A DNA stretch of 56,468 nt from a bacterium (GTDB taxonomy: Bacteria; Actinomycetota; Acidimicrobiia; Spongiisociales; UBA5794), in NCBI GenBank assembly GCA_024228555.1, contig JAAETI010000574.1, forward strand, positions 1 through 56,468, given 5' to 3'. Each line of letters begins with the position of its first letter. The stretch's first letter is position 1. The position numbers and the translations under genes are program-made. The notes beneath the pieces were generated by a model. That model was not told the origin of the DNA. It searched no databases and saw nothing but the letters and a program-made list of their open reading frames with translations. Of the stretch, positions 1 through 7,756 are shown piece after piece.

Positions 1-252
1 CAGGCGGAAGCCCACGGTGATCTCGATGAGGCAATCCGGCTGCTCTTTCTCGACGGTGTTGACCACCTGGAGAAGAACGACGTGGTCAGCAGTGCCGCAA
101 CTACCTCCACCGCGACGGTGCGACGACTCTCCAACGAGACCACGTTTCTCGACACGTTCGACGAGGTCGCCTACGGAGGTGTCCCGGCGCAACCCGATGA
201 CGTGGTCGAAGCCAGGACGGCCTGGGGTCGACTCAAGGCACGATTGCTATGA
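1..252 (+). CDS. DUF4129-type protein, C-terminal fragment (partial)
   Basis: An open frame runs from the first base of the window to a TGA at 250-252, giving about 83 residues. The 5' end lies outside the window. The tail is acidic and alpha-helical, with residues such as EAHGDLDEAIRLLF and a terminal AWGRLKARLL. Its stop overlaps the ATG of the DUF4350 gene by 4 nt. The downstream order DUF4350-MoxR-DUF58 is the usual actinobacterial partner set of a DUF4129 (transglutaminase-associated) protein, so the assignment rests mainly on context. The visible fragment alone is too short to prove the family. Confidence 0.55.
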   Translation, partial: QAEAHGDLDEAIRLLFLDGVDHLEKNDVVSSAATTSTATVRRLSNETTFLDTFDEVAYGGVPAQPDDVVEARTAWGRLKARLL

Positions 253-1333
253 GCGACCAGCCCATCTTCAGGACGAGGACCGGTCTAGTAGTCATCGTGG
301 CGGCCGGTCTACTTCTCGTCGTGGGACTGTTCCAGTCGGCCACCGAACCATCGCCGACCGAAGGCCCCGCCGGATCGACGTATTCGACAACCCCCGATGG
401 AGCGGCGGCGTTTGCCGCCCTGCTTGAGCAGAATGGCTACGACGTTGCACATTGGCGGATCCCGCTGGCCACCCGACCACCTGAATCGTCCGACGTGATT
501 GTGGTTGTCAACGGCAACCTGCTCGATCTCGATGACAGCGCGACTCTCCGCTCCCACCTCGAGTCGGGAGGACGGGTGGTTGCCATCGGCAACACCTGGC
601 TGGCCGGAATCCTGGATTCGCCACCCAACAGCACTGCGACAACAGATGAAGTGAGTGGTGCGCTTCTCCCGTTCGGGAGCTTTGCGGACATCGAGCAGGC
701 GAATGGCCCCACCGTCTGGGCCGAGCCCGGTTCCATGCTGGGCGTTGTCGGAAACCAAAGTGGGATCCTCGCCGCAGTTCAGTCCGTCGGGCAGGGGCAG
801 CTCGTAGCCATTGCCGACGCATCAGTCATCTCGAATGCCGGTCTCAGCGAGGTCGACAACGCTCTTCTCGGAGTTCAGGCAGTCGGGGCTCCGGGACCCA
901 CGGTCAAGTTCATCGAGTACCTCCACGGTTTCGAGCAACCGGCGGGCCTCGCCGCGTTGCCGCGTCGCTGGAAGCAGGCGTTACTGGTGCTCGCCTTTGC
1001 CGGCTTGATCTGGCTGCTCTCACATGCCAGAAGGCTCGGCCCTCCCCAACAGACCGAGCGCGCTTTGCCCCCGCCACGGGCGGCATACGTCGACGCAGTG
1101 GCAGCGACCCTCGCCGCAGGCAAGAGCGACAAGGCGATCGTCCCGCTACAGGAGCGGATCGAAATCGAATTGGCTCGGCGTGGGGCGGATCTAGGCTCAG
1201 CCACAGACGTCATCGATGTTGCCATTCGGAGCGGGGTCGACCCGGAGGTCGCCCGCACCGCGCTGGGCGAATCAGGACACGATCCCCTGGCAAAGGTCAA
1301 ACTTCTATCCCAGATAGTGAGCAAGGAGCAATT

Positions 1334-1337
<4 letters not shown>
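249..1337 (+). CDS. DUF4350 domain-containing membrane protein
   Basis: The 362-aa product has an N-terminal membrane helix (about residues 12-32, GLVVIVAAGLLLVVGLFQSA) and a second helix near 240-265 (ALLVLAFAGLIWLLSHARR). The extracytoplasmic part between them has the DUF4350 pattern: 'TPDGAAAFAALLEQNGYDV', then a Rossmann-like stretch about setting or resetting a value. Function is unknown; the family travels with MoxR and DUF58 and is thought to belong to a membrane complex. It overlaps the upstream gene by 4 nt (ATGA) and its TGA overlaps the GTG start of moxR, so translation of the run is probably coupled. Confidence 0.8.
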
Positions 1338-2259
<922 letters not shown>

Positions 2260-2263
<4 letters not shown>

Positions 2264-3507
2264 TGCCGACGCCACGACTGGCACTGGCTCTAGTGATGGG
2301 GGCAGTCGTGCTCGCTGGCCTGGGCACAGTGCTCGGCACCATCGCCGTTGCTCTACTGGCGGCGGGATTCATCGCCGATGCGCTGGTTCTCAATAAGCTC
2401 CCCGAAGTAGAGCGAAACGTCCCGAGGACACTGGAGCGGCTCCGCCCAGTGCCGCTGACGGTCACCGCAACCGACCCTCGCGCCGGGTCAATCATCGTGA
2501 GGCAAACATCGGTACCCGACCTCAAGGTGCAACGTCAGATTGGCAACGACGGATTGGACACAACCGTCCAAGCTGTTCGCAGGGGTAGCCACACGCTACC
2601 GCCGGTGACAGTGCGCAGCACCGGCCCGTTCGGTCTGGCATCACGACAGCGCGAGATCGGGGGTAACCATCCCGTCACCGTCTACCCCGATATCACCGGT
2701 GCGATGAGAATCGCCAGAGCCGTGGCCAACGGCAGTTTCTCTTCCGCAGGCCTGAGAAGACGAGGACCCATCGGCATCGGAACCGAGTTCGAGTCGGTAC
2801 GGGACTACACCCCGGATGACGATATCCGCCACGTCAATTGGCGGGCGACAATGCGCACCGGAAGACCGATGACCAACAGCTACCGGATCGATCGAGACCG
2901 AGACGTCGTCTGTGTCGTGGATAGCGGGCGGCTCATGACCGCCCCCATCGGCAGGCACAGCCGCCTCGACGTTGCCGTTGACGCCACTACCGCTATCGCC
3001 CATACCGCCGATGCGATCGGTGATAGGTGCGGCGTCGTTGCGTTCGACCGAAAGGTCGAACGGTCGCTACCGCCAATGCGTCGTGGCGCACGCGCTGTGG
3101 TCGAAGCCGTCCACGACCTCGAACCTGTTCCTGTGGAGAGTGACTACGAGCTTGCGTTCCGAGCGGTCAGTAGGACAAAGCGCTCCCTTGTCGTTCTGTT
3201 TACCGACCTCTTCGAAGAAGCCGCCGCCCTCCCTCTGCTCGAAGCACTGCCAATCCTGTCGCGCCGCCACGCCGTGATCGTGGCATACGTCAGGGATGAG
3301 GACCTCAGGGCTGCGGTTACTGAGCCCGGCGACGACAGCGAAGCCCCCTATCGAACAGTTGTTGCCCTCGATGCTCTTGAAACTCGACGTGCCGTTGTTG
3401 CCCGACTCCGGCATAGCGGGATCACAGTGATCGAGGCTGCTGCTGCCGAACTCCCGGCCGCAGCCGTCGACGCTTATCTCCGACTCAAACAGCGTTCGGT
3501 GATCTGA
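2260..3507 (+). CDS. DUF58 domain-containing protein
   Basis: The 415-aa product begins with a hydrophobic hairpin (LALALVMGAVVLAGLGTVLG and the following 20 residues) that would anchor it in the membrane. The DUF58 signature VRDYTPDDDIRHVNWRATMR lies near residues 182-201, and a VWA-like fold follows ('DVVCVVDSGRLM', 'LVVLFTDLFEE'). DUF58 proteins partner MoxR ATPases. A GTG at 2260 overlaps the moxR stop; the adjacent ATG at 2263 is an equal alternative start. The last 23 nt overlap the convergent SpoIIM gene. Confidence 0.88.
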
Positions 3508-4450
3508 CGACGCTGCCTCGAGACCACATCATGAACCAGAAGAGTCCACCGACAAACAGGCCGACGATTGTCATCGGAAGAGCAGCGAACCCGCTTCGGC
3601 TCACAAACGCCTCGATGATCCCTGCCACCACGAGCCAGAGCATCGACCCCAGAGTCATCAGCACCGCAGGTCTGGCTTCGGCAACAAGCGCGTCCCGTCG
3701 GGTCAGATCTCCTGGGCCTACCAACGCCCACCCCAGACGTAGGCCGGCAGCGGCGGAGACCACGATGCACGACAGCTCCAAGATTCCGTGAGCGGCGGCC
3801 AGCTCGAGGAAGAAGGCTCCACTGCCGCCGCTGACGAGGGCACCGGCGATAACGCCAAGGGTGATCCCGTTGGTAGCCAGAACGTAGACCGTCGGCACAC
3901 AGAACATGACTCCCACGGCGAACGACAAGATGGCCACCGTCACGTTGTTGGCTATCAGGAACGCCGAGAATTCCGCCTGCATCGCAAGATCGGCGCCCAT
4001 ATCAGTGCCACCAGCCGGATCAAGGGCGCCGGCGAACTCGCCGGGCACCATTCCGATGGCGGCGCTCGTGTCTACGACCGCCCACACCCAGCCAAGCGCC
4101 GACGTGCCGAATAGCACCCCTGCCGCGACCGCCAGGAACGCCGGGCGCGCCATGGCAAGACGCCAGTAGTCAGTGGTCATGAACCGAATCGGATGTGGTC
4201 GCCGCGAGCCGCTTCGATAAACGAGCGGGCGCGCCCGTGCCACCAGACCCGCTACCTCATGCGTGGCAGGATGTGAGGGGTGCTTGGCCCGCATCCGGGA
4301 GAGGTCGGCGATCGCCGAGCGATACAGCCGACCGAGTTCGAGGATGGCAGGGGCGGGAAGCCGCTCGGGACGACCCTTTGCCTGCTTCACCAGTGACTCA
4401 AGGCGATCCCAATCCGCCTGGCGCTTGTTGGTGAGTGTGCCTATCTTCAC
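3485..4450 (-). CDS. Stage II sporulation protein M (SpoIIM)-family membrane protein
   Basis: About 321 aa. A soluble helical N-terminus rich in basic residues ('KQADWDRLESLVKQAKG', 'ELGRLYRSAIADLSRMRAKHP') precedes at least five hydrophobic segments, including 'FAVGVMFCVPTVYVLATNGI' and 'GFAALPMTIVGLFVGGLFWF'. This is the SpoIIM/DUF95 layout. In non-sporulating actinobacteria it co-occurs with RDD, MoxR and DUF58 genes and its role is unknown. I place the start at GTG 4450 (protein begins VKIGTLTNK) because the longer GTG at 4474 would overlap the divergent RDD start. The two start codons are then only 9 nt apart. Confidence 0.8.
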   Translation of the reverse strand: MKIGTLTNKRQADWDRLESLVKQAKGRPERLPAPAILELGRLYRSAIADLSRMRAKHPSHPATHEVAGLVARARPLVYRSGSRRPHPIRFMTTDYWRLAMARPAFLAVAAGVLFGTSALGWVWAVVDTSAAIGMVPGEFAGALDPAGGTDMGADLAMQAEFSAFLIANNVTVAILSFAVGVMFCVPTVYVLATNGITLGVIAGALVSGGSGAFFLELAAAHGILELSCIVVSAAAGLRLGWALVGPGDLTRRDALVAEARPAVLMTLGSMLWLVVAGIIEAFVSRSGFAALPMTIVGLFVGGLFWFMMWSRGSVVRSPNAV

Positions 4451-4459
4451 GCCTACTCC

Positions 4460-5179
4460 ATGGATACTGACCACATCGAGATCACGACGCCTGAGGGATT
4501 CTCCCTCCAGCTGGTGCTGGCCGGGCTCGGGTCTCGGTCCGCCGCCGCAATCGTCGACACGTCCATTATCGTCGCCTGCAGCACCCTGGCCTATCTCCCG
4601 TTGCTGAACTCAGACGCACCTGCCCCGGCCCGGATCATTCTCCAGATGATGCCTTTGGTGCTGTTCTTTGGATACCACATCGCCTTCGAGACTCTGGGCC
4701 GACGACAGTCGCCGGGCAAGCGTCTCTTGCGGCTGCGGATCGTCCGTACCGACGGATCGCCGATGGGGGCAACGGGTTCGCTAGTACGCAATCTCCTACG
4801 AATCGTCGACTTCTTGCCGTTTGCCTATCTGGTCGGGATGGCCACCGTGTTCTCGTCGACCAGCAACCAGCGTCTCGGCGATATCGCCGCCGGAGTCGTA
4901 GTTGTCATGGAGCCGAAGGCAGGCGGTGATCATGAGACATCGCCATTGCCCTCCGCTGTGGTTCCTGAAGGATGGGACGTCAGTGCGGTCACGGACGAGG
5001 ACATAGCGATGATGACTGAGTTCATGGCGCGGCGAACCTCATTGGACACCAGCTCGCGCGGAACCATCGGCCTGCGGCTGGCCAACCGGATAGATGCCAA
5101 GGTCAGCCGCCCCCCACAACACATGAGTTCGGAAGACACCATCGAGACCGTGTTACGACTCAAGCAGCAGCACTCCTAG
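4460..5179 (+). CDS. RDD family membrane protein
   Basis: 239 aa. The N-terminal half holds the RDD transmembrane domain. The first RDD helix carries 'GSRSAAAIVDTSIIVAC', the second is 'MMPLVLFFGYHIAFETLG', and the conserved loop 'RRQSPGKRLLRLRIVRTDG' is followed by a third membrane segment (FLPFAYLVGMATVFSS) and 'NQRLGDIAAGVVVV'. The C-terminal ~90 residues are hydrophilic and not conserved. The function of RDD proteins is mostly unknown; some act in ion transport. It diverges from SpoIIM by 9 nt and its stop overlaps the convergent MDMPI gene by 4 nt. Confidence 0.85.
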   Translation: MDTDHIEITTPEGFSLQLVLAGLGSRSAAAIVDTSIIVACSTLAYLPLLNSDAPAPARIILQMMPLVLFFGYHIAFETLGRRQSPGKRLLRLRIVRTDGSPMGATGSLVRNLLRIVDFLPFAYLVGMATVFSSTSNQRLGDIAAGVVVVMEPKAGGDHETSPLPSAVVPEGWDVSAVTDEDIAMMTEFMARRTSLDTSSRGTIGLRLANRIDAKVSRPPQHMSSEDTIETVLRLKQQHS

Positions 5180-5928
5180 ATCGAACAGACCTCGCGCAGC
5201 CGATCGACAATCTGCGGGTCACCGGAAGCGGATATGCCTTCGAGAGAAGCCCTACCCCACATCCACAGCAATACGCGGTCAGGCTCACCTGCAACAGCCG
5301 TGTCTGCCGTGGCATCAGGGTCAAGGACGGCCTTCAATATGTCGAAGCGCTTGCCTCGGCTTTCTCCGACTGCACGGCCAAACCGCAGGATCCGCGGACG
5401 TCCGCCGGCGTCGATGCGCACGAGATCCTCGCTCGGGAGAAACTCGGCGGATGAGGGAATCCGGGTAGCAAAGACATCGAAGAGCTCATCGATACCGTCG
5501 GAAGCCAGCTCCGCATCGAAGAGGCTTTCGTACCCATGAGCCTGCTCGGCATCGATGCGATGTACCGCAGTCTCGTGAGCCATTCGCCTGATCCAGAACT
5601 CGATCGTTGTCACCCCGCCAAATCCCTGCGCCGGGGCCGTTGGATCGGCGGCCGCCAGAACGCGGCAAAGCCTGTCTGCCCCGCTGCGGTACCAATCGAG
5701 CGGATCGACTCCCGCGGGGGGTCGGGCCCGCTCCGGCCATCGATCGACCAGACCTTGTTCCACGATGTCCGAACTGCGGGCGTGCACCGCGGCAACGTGG
5801 GACAACAAGTCGGAGACCGTCCAAGCCGGACAACCCGGGACCATTGCATCGGGGCCCCGTACCGCGGCAGCGGCAAGCAAGTGGGCGTCAGCGTCGAGAT
5901 GGGCCAGGTAATCGGCGACGGACAACAT
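5176..5928 (-). CDS. Maleylpyruvate isomerase family mycothiol-dependent enzyme (MDMPI/DinB-like)
   Basis: 250 aa. The N-terminal MDMPI domain is a DinB-like four-helix bundle with the metal-site histidines in 'PAWTVSDLLSHVAAVH' and 'IRRMAHETAVHRIDAE'. The C-terminal part ('RVLLWMWGRASLEGI') matches the second MDMPI domain. Proteins of this family use mycothiol, the actinobacterial thiol, although the exact substrate of most members is unknown. The ATG is preceded at 6 nt by TAGGGT on the minus strand (5935-5940), so the mRNA is probably leaderless. Confidence 0.85.
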   Translation of the reverse strand: MLSVADYLAHLDADAHLLAAAAVRGPDAMVPGCPAWTVSDLLSHVAAVHARSSDIVEQGLVDRWPERARPPAGVDPLDWYRSGADRLCRVLAAADPTAPAQGFGGVTTIEFWIRRMAHETAVHRIDAEQAHGYESLFDAELASDGIDELFDVFATRIPSSAEFLPSEDLVRIDAGGRPRILRFGRAVGESRGKRFDILKAVLDPDATADTAVAGEPDRVLLWMWGRASLEGISASGDPQIVDRLREVCSI

Positions 5929-5934
5929 GGCACA

Positions 5935-5940
5935 ACCCTA
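5935..5940 (-). promoter_or_regulatory. Putative leaderless -10 box (TAGGGT) of the MDMPI gene
   Basis: TAGGGT on the minus strand lies 6 nt from the ATG at 5928. TANNNT placed 6-7 nt before a start codon is the actinobacterial signature of a transcript that begins at its start codon. No Shine-Dalgarno sequence is present. Confidence 0.5.
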
Positions 5941-5980
5941 ACGACACGGTCCCTTTCTTTCCCGATTTCGAAAAAGGACC

Positions 5981-6009
5981 TTGACAGCACCTCAACAGCA
6001 TGGCAATGT
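5981..6009 (+). promoter_or_regulatory. Putative sigma70-type promoter for the small-ORF locus
   Basis: A perfect TTGACA lies at 5981-5986. A 17-nt spacer leads to CAATGT at 6004-6009, which is a poor -10. The start at 6086 would then have a leader of about 70 nt. The -35 is convincing; the -10 is weak. Confidence 0.4.
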
Positions 6010-6085
6010 TCTTGCAAGCCGTGACACCCCTTTTGGGGGAGTTGCGGCATCTCAGTTTCGGTTCTCGAGAAGAAGGGAGACGCAT

Positions 6086-6205
6086 ATGATCACCATGACA
6101 TTCACAGCTGGACACAGCCTCACGCATGCGTCTCCACGGCTTCGTGGAGGCAGCGTGTCAGACGCTGTCAGCACGGCTTCTCGGAACACCGGAGCAACGA
6201 TCTAG
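6086..6205 (+). CDS. Small ORF, 39 aa, unknown function
   Basis: An ATG at 6086 follows AAGGGAG with about 7 nt spacing, a strong ribosome binding site, and is read to TAG at 6203-6205. The product starts MITMTFTAGHSLTHASPRLR and is rich in Ser, Thr and Ala, with no cysteine and no membrane segment. I recognise no family. An in-frame ATG at 6095 is an alternative start. Support comes only from the ribosome binding site and the promoter-like sequence upstream; it could also be a regulatory leader ORF for the structured region that follows. Confidence 0.4.
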   Translation: MITMTFTAGHSLTHASPRLRGGSVSDAVSTASRNTGATI

Positions 6206-6245
6206 CAATCGTCAGCCCGCATATCGTTCACGAGGAGTCGCCCGA

Positions 6246-6338
6246 GGGGCGGCCTTCTTAGTTCTCCGCTCCTTCGGCACCACCGGGGCGAACCCACCAA
6301 TTGGGGGTTTCCCGGAGGTTCGAACCCTCCCCGCCCCA
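6246..6338 (+). ncRNA. tRNA-like structure: acceptor stem and T-arm without normal D or anticodon arms
   Basis: A perfect T-arm occurs at 6314-6330: stem GGAGG/CCTCC around the loop TTCGAAC. It is followed by CCGCCCCA, whose seven bases pair perfectly with GGGGCGG at 6246-6252. Between them is a long hairpin (CCGGG...CCCGG outside, AACCC/GGGTT inside, loop AATT) in the place of a variable arm. No D-loop GG and no anticodon stem-loop can be drawn, so this is not a standard tRNA. It may be a decayed tRNA, a tRNA-like RNA, or chance. Confidence 0.3.
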
Positions 6339-6349
6339 CGACGGAACAA

Positions 6350-6408
6350 CGTCGGAATCTGCGGCTCGCCACATACACGGCCCGTACTGCGGATTGCAGA
6401 TTCCGACG
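6350..6408. repeat. 13-bp perfect inverted repeat
   Basis: CGTCGGAATCTGC at 6350-6362 is the exact reverse complement of GCAGATTCCGACG at 6396-6408, with a 33-nt spacer. As RNA it would form one strong stem with a large loop. As DNA it could be a dimeric protein site. It lies between small ORFs and directly after the tRNA-like fold. Confidence 0.6.
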
Positions 6409-6564
6409 GCGTTCCCGTCAGTCGCATCGATTGCGGAAGAGGCGACGCTGCCCACCCAGGCCCCAGGCCCACGGCGGGAGCGGAGCAAACGATCCGCAAC
6501 GATCGATTGGCGGCCCGTCAGTAGGCACCGGCAACGGTGAACGACAAAGGAAAGGAGGGGGACG

Positions 6565-6708
6565 GTGTACGCACCTATCGCCCGCATCAGCGATGTGCTG
6601 GCTCGCCACGGCGTAGTAATTGGTCGCAATCCACGATGGATTGAAGAAGCCAATGCGCAGCAGATTGCTCGTGTCAGCCAAGCGGTTGCAGCACTTCGCC
6701 AGAAGTGA
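6565..6708 (+). CDS. Small ORF, 47 aa, unknown function
   Basis: A GTG at 6565 follows AAAGGAGGGGGAC, one of the best ribosome binding sites in the window. The product reads MYAPIARISDVLARHGVVIG and continues through NPRWIEEANAQQIARVSQ to a basic end, RQK. The pattern of hydrophobic positions suggests two or three short amphipathic helices, as in a small DNA- or protein-binding peptide. There is no membrane segment and no cysteine. I do not recognise a family. Codon use resembles the neighbouring genes, so this is the best supported of the three small ORFs here. Confidence 0.5.
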   Translation: MYAPIARISDVLARHGVVIGRNPRWIEEANAQQIARVSQAVAALRQK

Positions 6709-6779
6709 CCGGTTTCTCCTCAGGGGGAAGACGGCCGCAAGAGATTCCGTCCGAAAGGGCACGGAACAAAGGAAACGAA

Positions 6780-6839
6780 ATGCTCGCAACACGACCAGGA
6801 CTTCACGACAACTCAGGGACAATCAATGATGAACTTTGA
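6780..6839 (+). CDS. Possible micro-ORF, 19 aa
   Basis: An ATG at 6780 sits 7 nt after AAAGGA and is read to TGA at 6837-6839, giving MLATRPGLHDNSGTINDEL. It directly follows a hairpin at 6745-6766 (TTCCGT-CC-GAAA-GG-ACGGAA with a 2-nt bulge). It is very short, so it is offered only because of the ribosome binding site and its place in the small-ORF cluster. Confidence 0.2.
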   Translation: MLATRPGLHDNSGTINDEL

Positions 6840-6914
6840 TCCGTGACCGCGAGGTCCGCTACCCGCTAGTACCCGCCACCTGAAAAGGTAGGCGGCTACT
6901 GGCGCGAAGCGATG

Positions 6915-6920
6915 TACCCT
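6915..6920 (+). promoter_or_regulatory. Putative leaderless -10 box (TACCCT)
   Basis: TACCCT is exactly 7 nt before the ATG at 6928. There is no Shine-Dalgarno sequence, so the DUF2510 gene probably has a leaderless mRNA. A hairpin with a GAAA loop (CCGCC/GGCGG stem) lies just upstream and may end the preceding small-ORF transcript. Confidence 0.5.
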
Positions 6921-6927
6921 CGATCAC

Positions 6928-7749
6928 ATGAGTCAACAACCTGCACCCAATTGGTACCCGGACCCTTCGGGCAAACACGAGAAGCGCTATTGGGACGGCT
7001 CAACCTGGACCGACCGTGTCATGAACGGTGGAACCGAGTCTGTCGATGGGAGCCGCACTACTCACGTCCCGAGCGGTAACCACGGCGCCGAGCAAGTAAA
7101 ACGGCAGGTAGGAGAGCAAGCCGGATTGACCGGTGCCGCACCGGGTGGCGGTTCGATCTTCAATGAGCCCATTCTCGTCGTGAATCAGAAGGCAAAGTTC
7201 CTCGAGGTTCACAGCGAATACGCGGTCTATGACCAGAGCGGTAACCAGATCGCCGGAATCCGCCAGGTGGGCCAGACGAATCTCAAAAAGGCGCTGCGAA
7301 TGGTGAGCAGCCTTGATCAGTATCTGACGCACAACTTCCAGATCGTCGATATGAGCGGCAATGTGCTTCTGGCAGTTACCCGGCCCGCAAAGTTCATCAA
7401 GTCGCGGATCGAAATATCCGATGGTGCCGGCCGCCCGGTCGGATCCATCGTCCAGAAGAACATGATCGGCAAGATAAACTTCCGCCTCGAAGCAGGAGGA
7501 TCTGTCGTCGGCACGATCAACGCCGAGAATTGGCGGGCGTGGAACTTCAGCATCCAGGACACCTCCAGCACCGAGGTCGCTCGAATCACAAAGACATGGG
7601 AGGGCTTTGCCAAGACCATGTTCACGACCGCCGACAACTACGTACTGCAGATCCATCGGCCCTTGCAGGAACCGCTTCGGTCACTGGTCGTTGCGTCGGC
7701 ATTGTCAATTGACACCGCACTCAAGCAGGATGACAGAGGCTTCAACTAG
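6928..7749 (+). CDS. DUF2510 and LURP-one/phospholipid-scramblase-like protein
   Basis: 273 aa. Residues 6-35 form a DUF2510 module (APNWYPDPSGKHEKRYWDGS then TWTDRV), a short actinobacterial motif often found at the N-termini of envelope-linked proteins. Residues about 75-265 resemble the LURP-one/scramblase-related beta-barrel: ILVVNQKAKFLEVHSEYAVY, 'DQYLTHNFQIVDMSGNVLL', 'WRAWNFSIQD'. There is no membrane helix. The biochemical role in bacteria is not established. The family name follows fold similarity and does not demonstrate lipid scrambling. Confidence 0.8.
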   Translation: MSQQPAPNWYPDPSGKHEKRYWDGSTWTDRVMNGGTESVDGSRTTHVPSGNHGAEQVKRQVGEQAGLTGAAPGGGSIFNEPILVVNQKAKFLEVHSEYAVYDQSGNQIAGIRQVGQTNLKKALRMVSSLDQYLTHNFQIVDMSGNVLLAVTRPAKFIKSRIEISDGAGRPVGSIVQKNMIGKINFRLEAGGSVVGTINAENWRAWNFSIQDTSSTEVARITKTWEGFAKTMFTTADNYVLQIHRPLQEPLRSLVVASALSIDTALKQDDRGFN

Positions 7750-7756
7750 GCAGGGT

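Larger units (their letters stand above)
5929..6927. other. About 1 kb without a conventional gene: small ORFs and structured RNA
   Basis: No family-level gene lies between the divergent MDMPI and DUF2510 genes. The stretch carries a consensus -35 hexamer (5981), three small ORFs each behind a good Shine-Dalgarno sequence (6086, 6565, 6780), a T-arm/acceptor-like fold (6246-6338), a 13-bp inverted repeat (6350-6408) and GAAA-loop hairpins at 6745-6766 and just before 6928. All three small ORFs are on the plus strand. Together this looks like a transcribed locus rather than empty spacer. Confidence 0.5.

Noticed and set aside
17-427. A 136-codon open frame starting near the window edge
   Set aside because: It overlaps the end of the upstream gene and the start of the DUF4350 gene in another frame; its Arg/Ser-rich text is typical of a shadow frame.
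6246-6338. tRNA-Sec for the selAB operon
   Set aside because: The length and T-arm fit, but there is no TCA anticodon loop, no 6-bp D-stem and only a 7-bp acceptor, so I do not call it tRNA-Sec.
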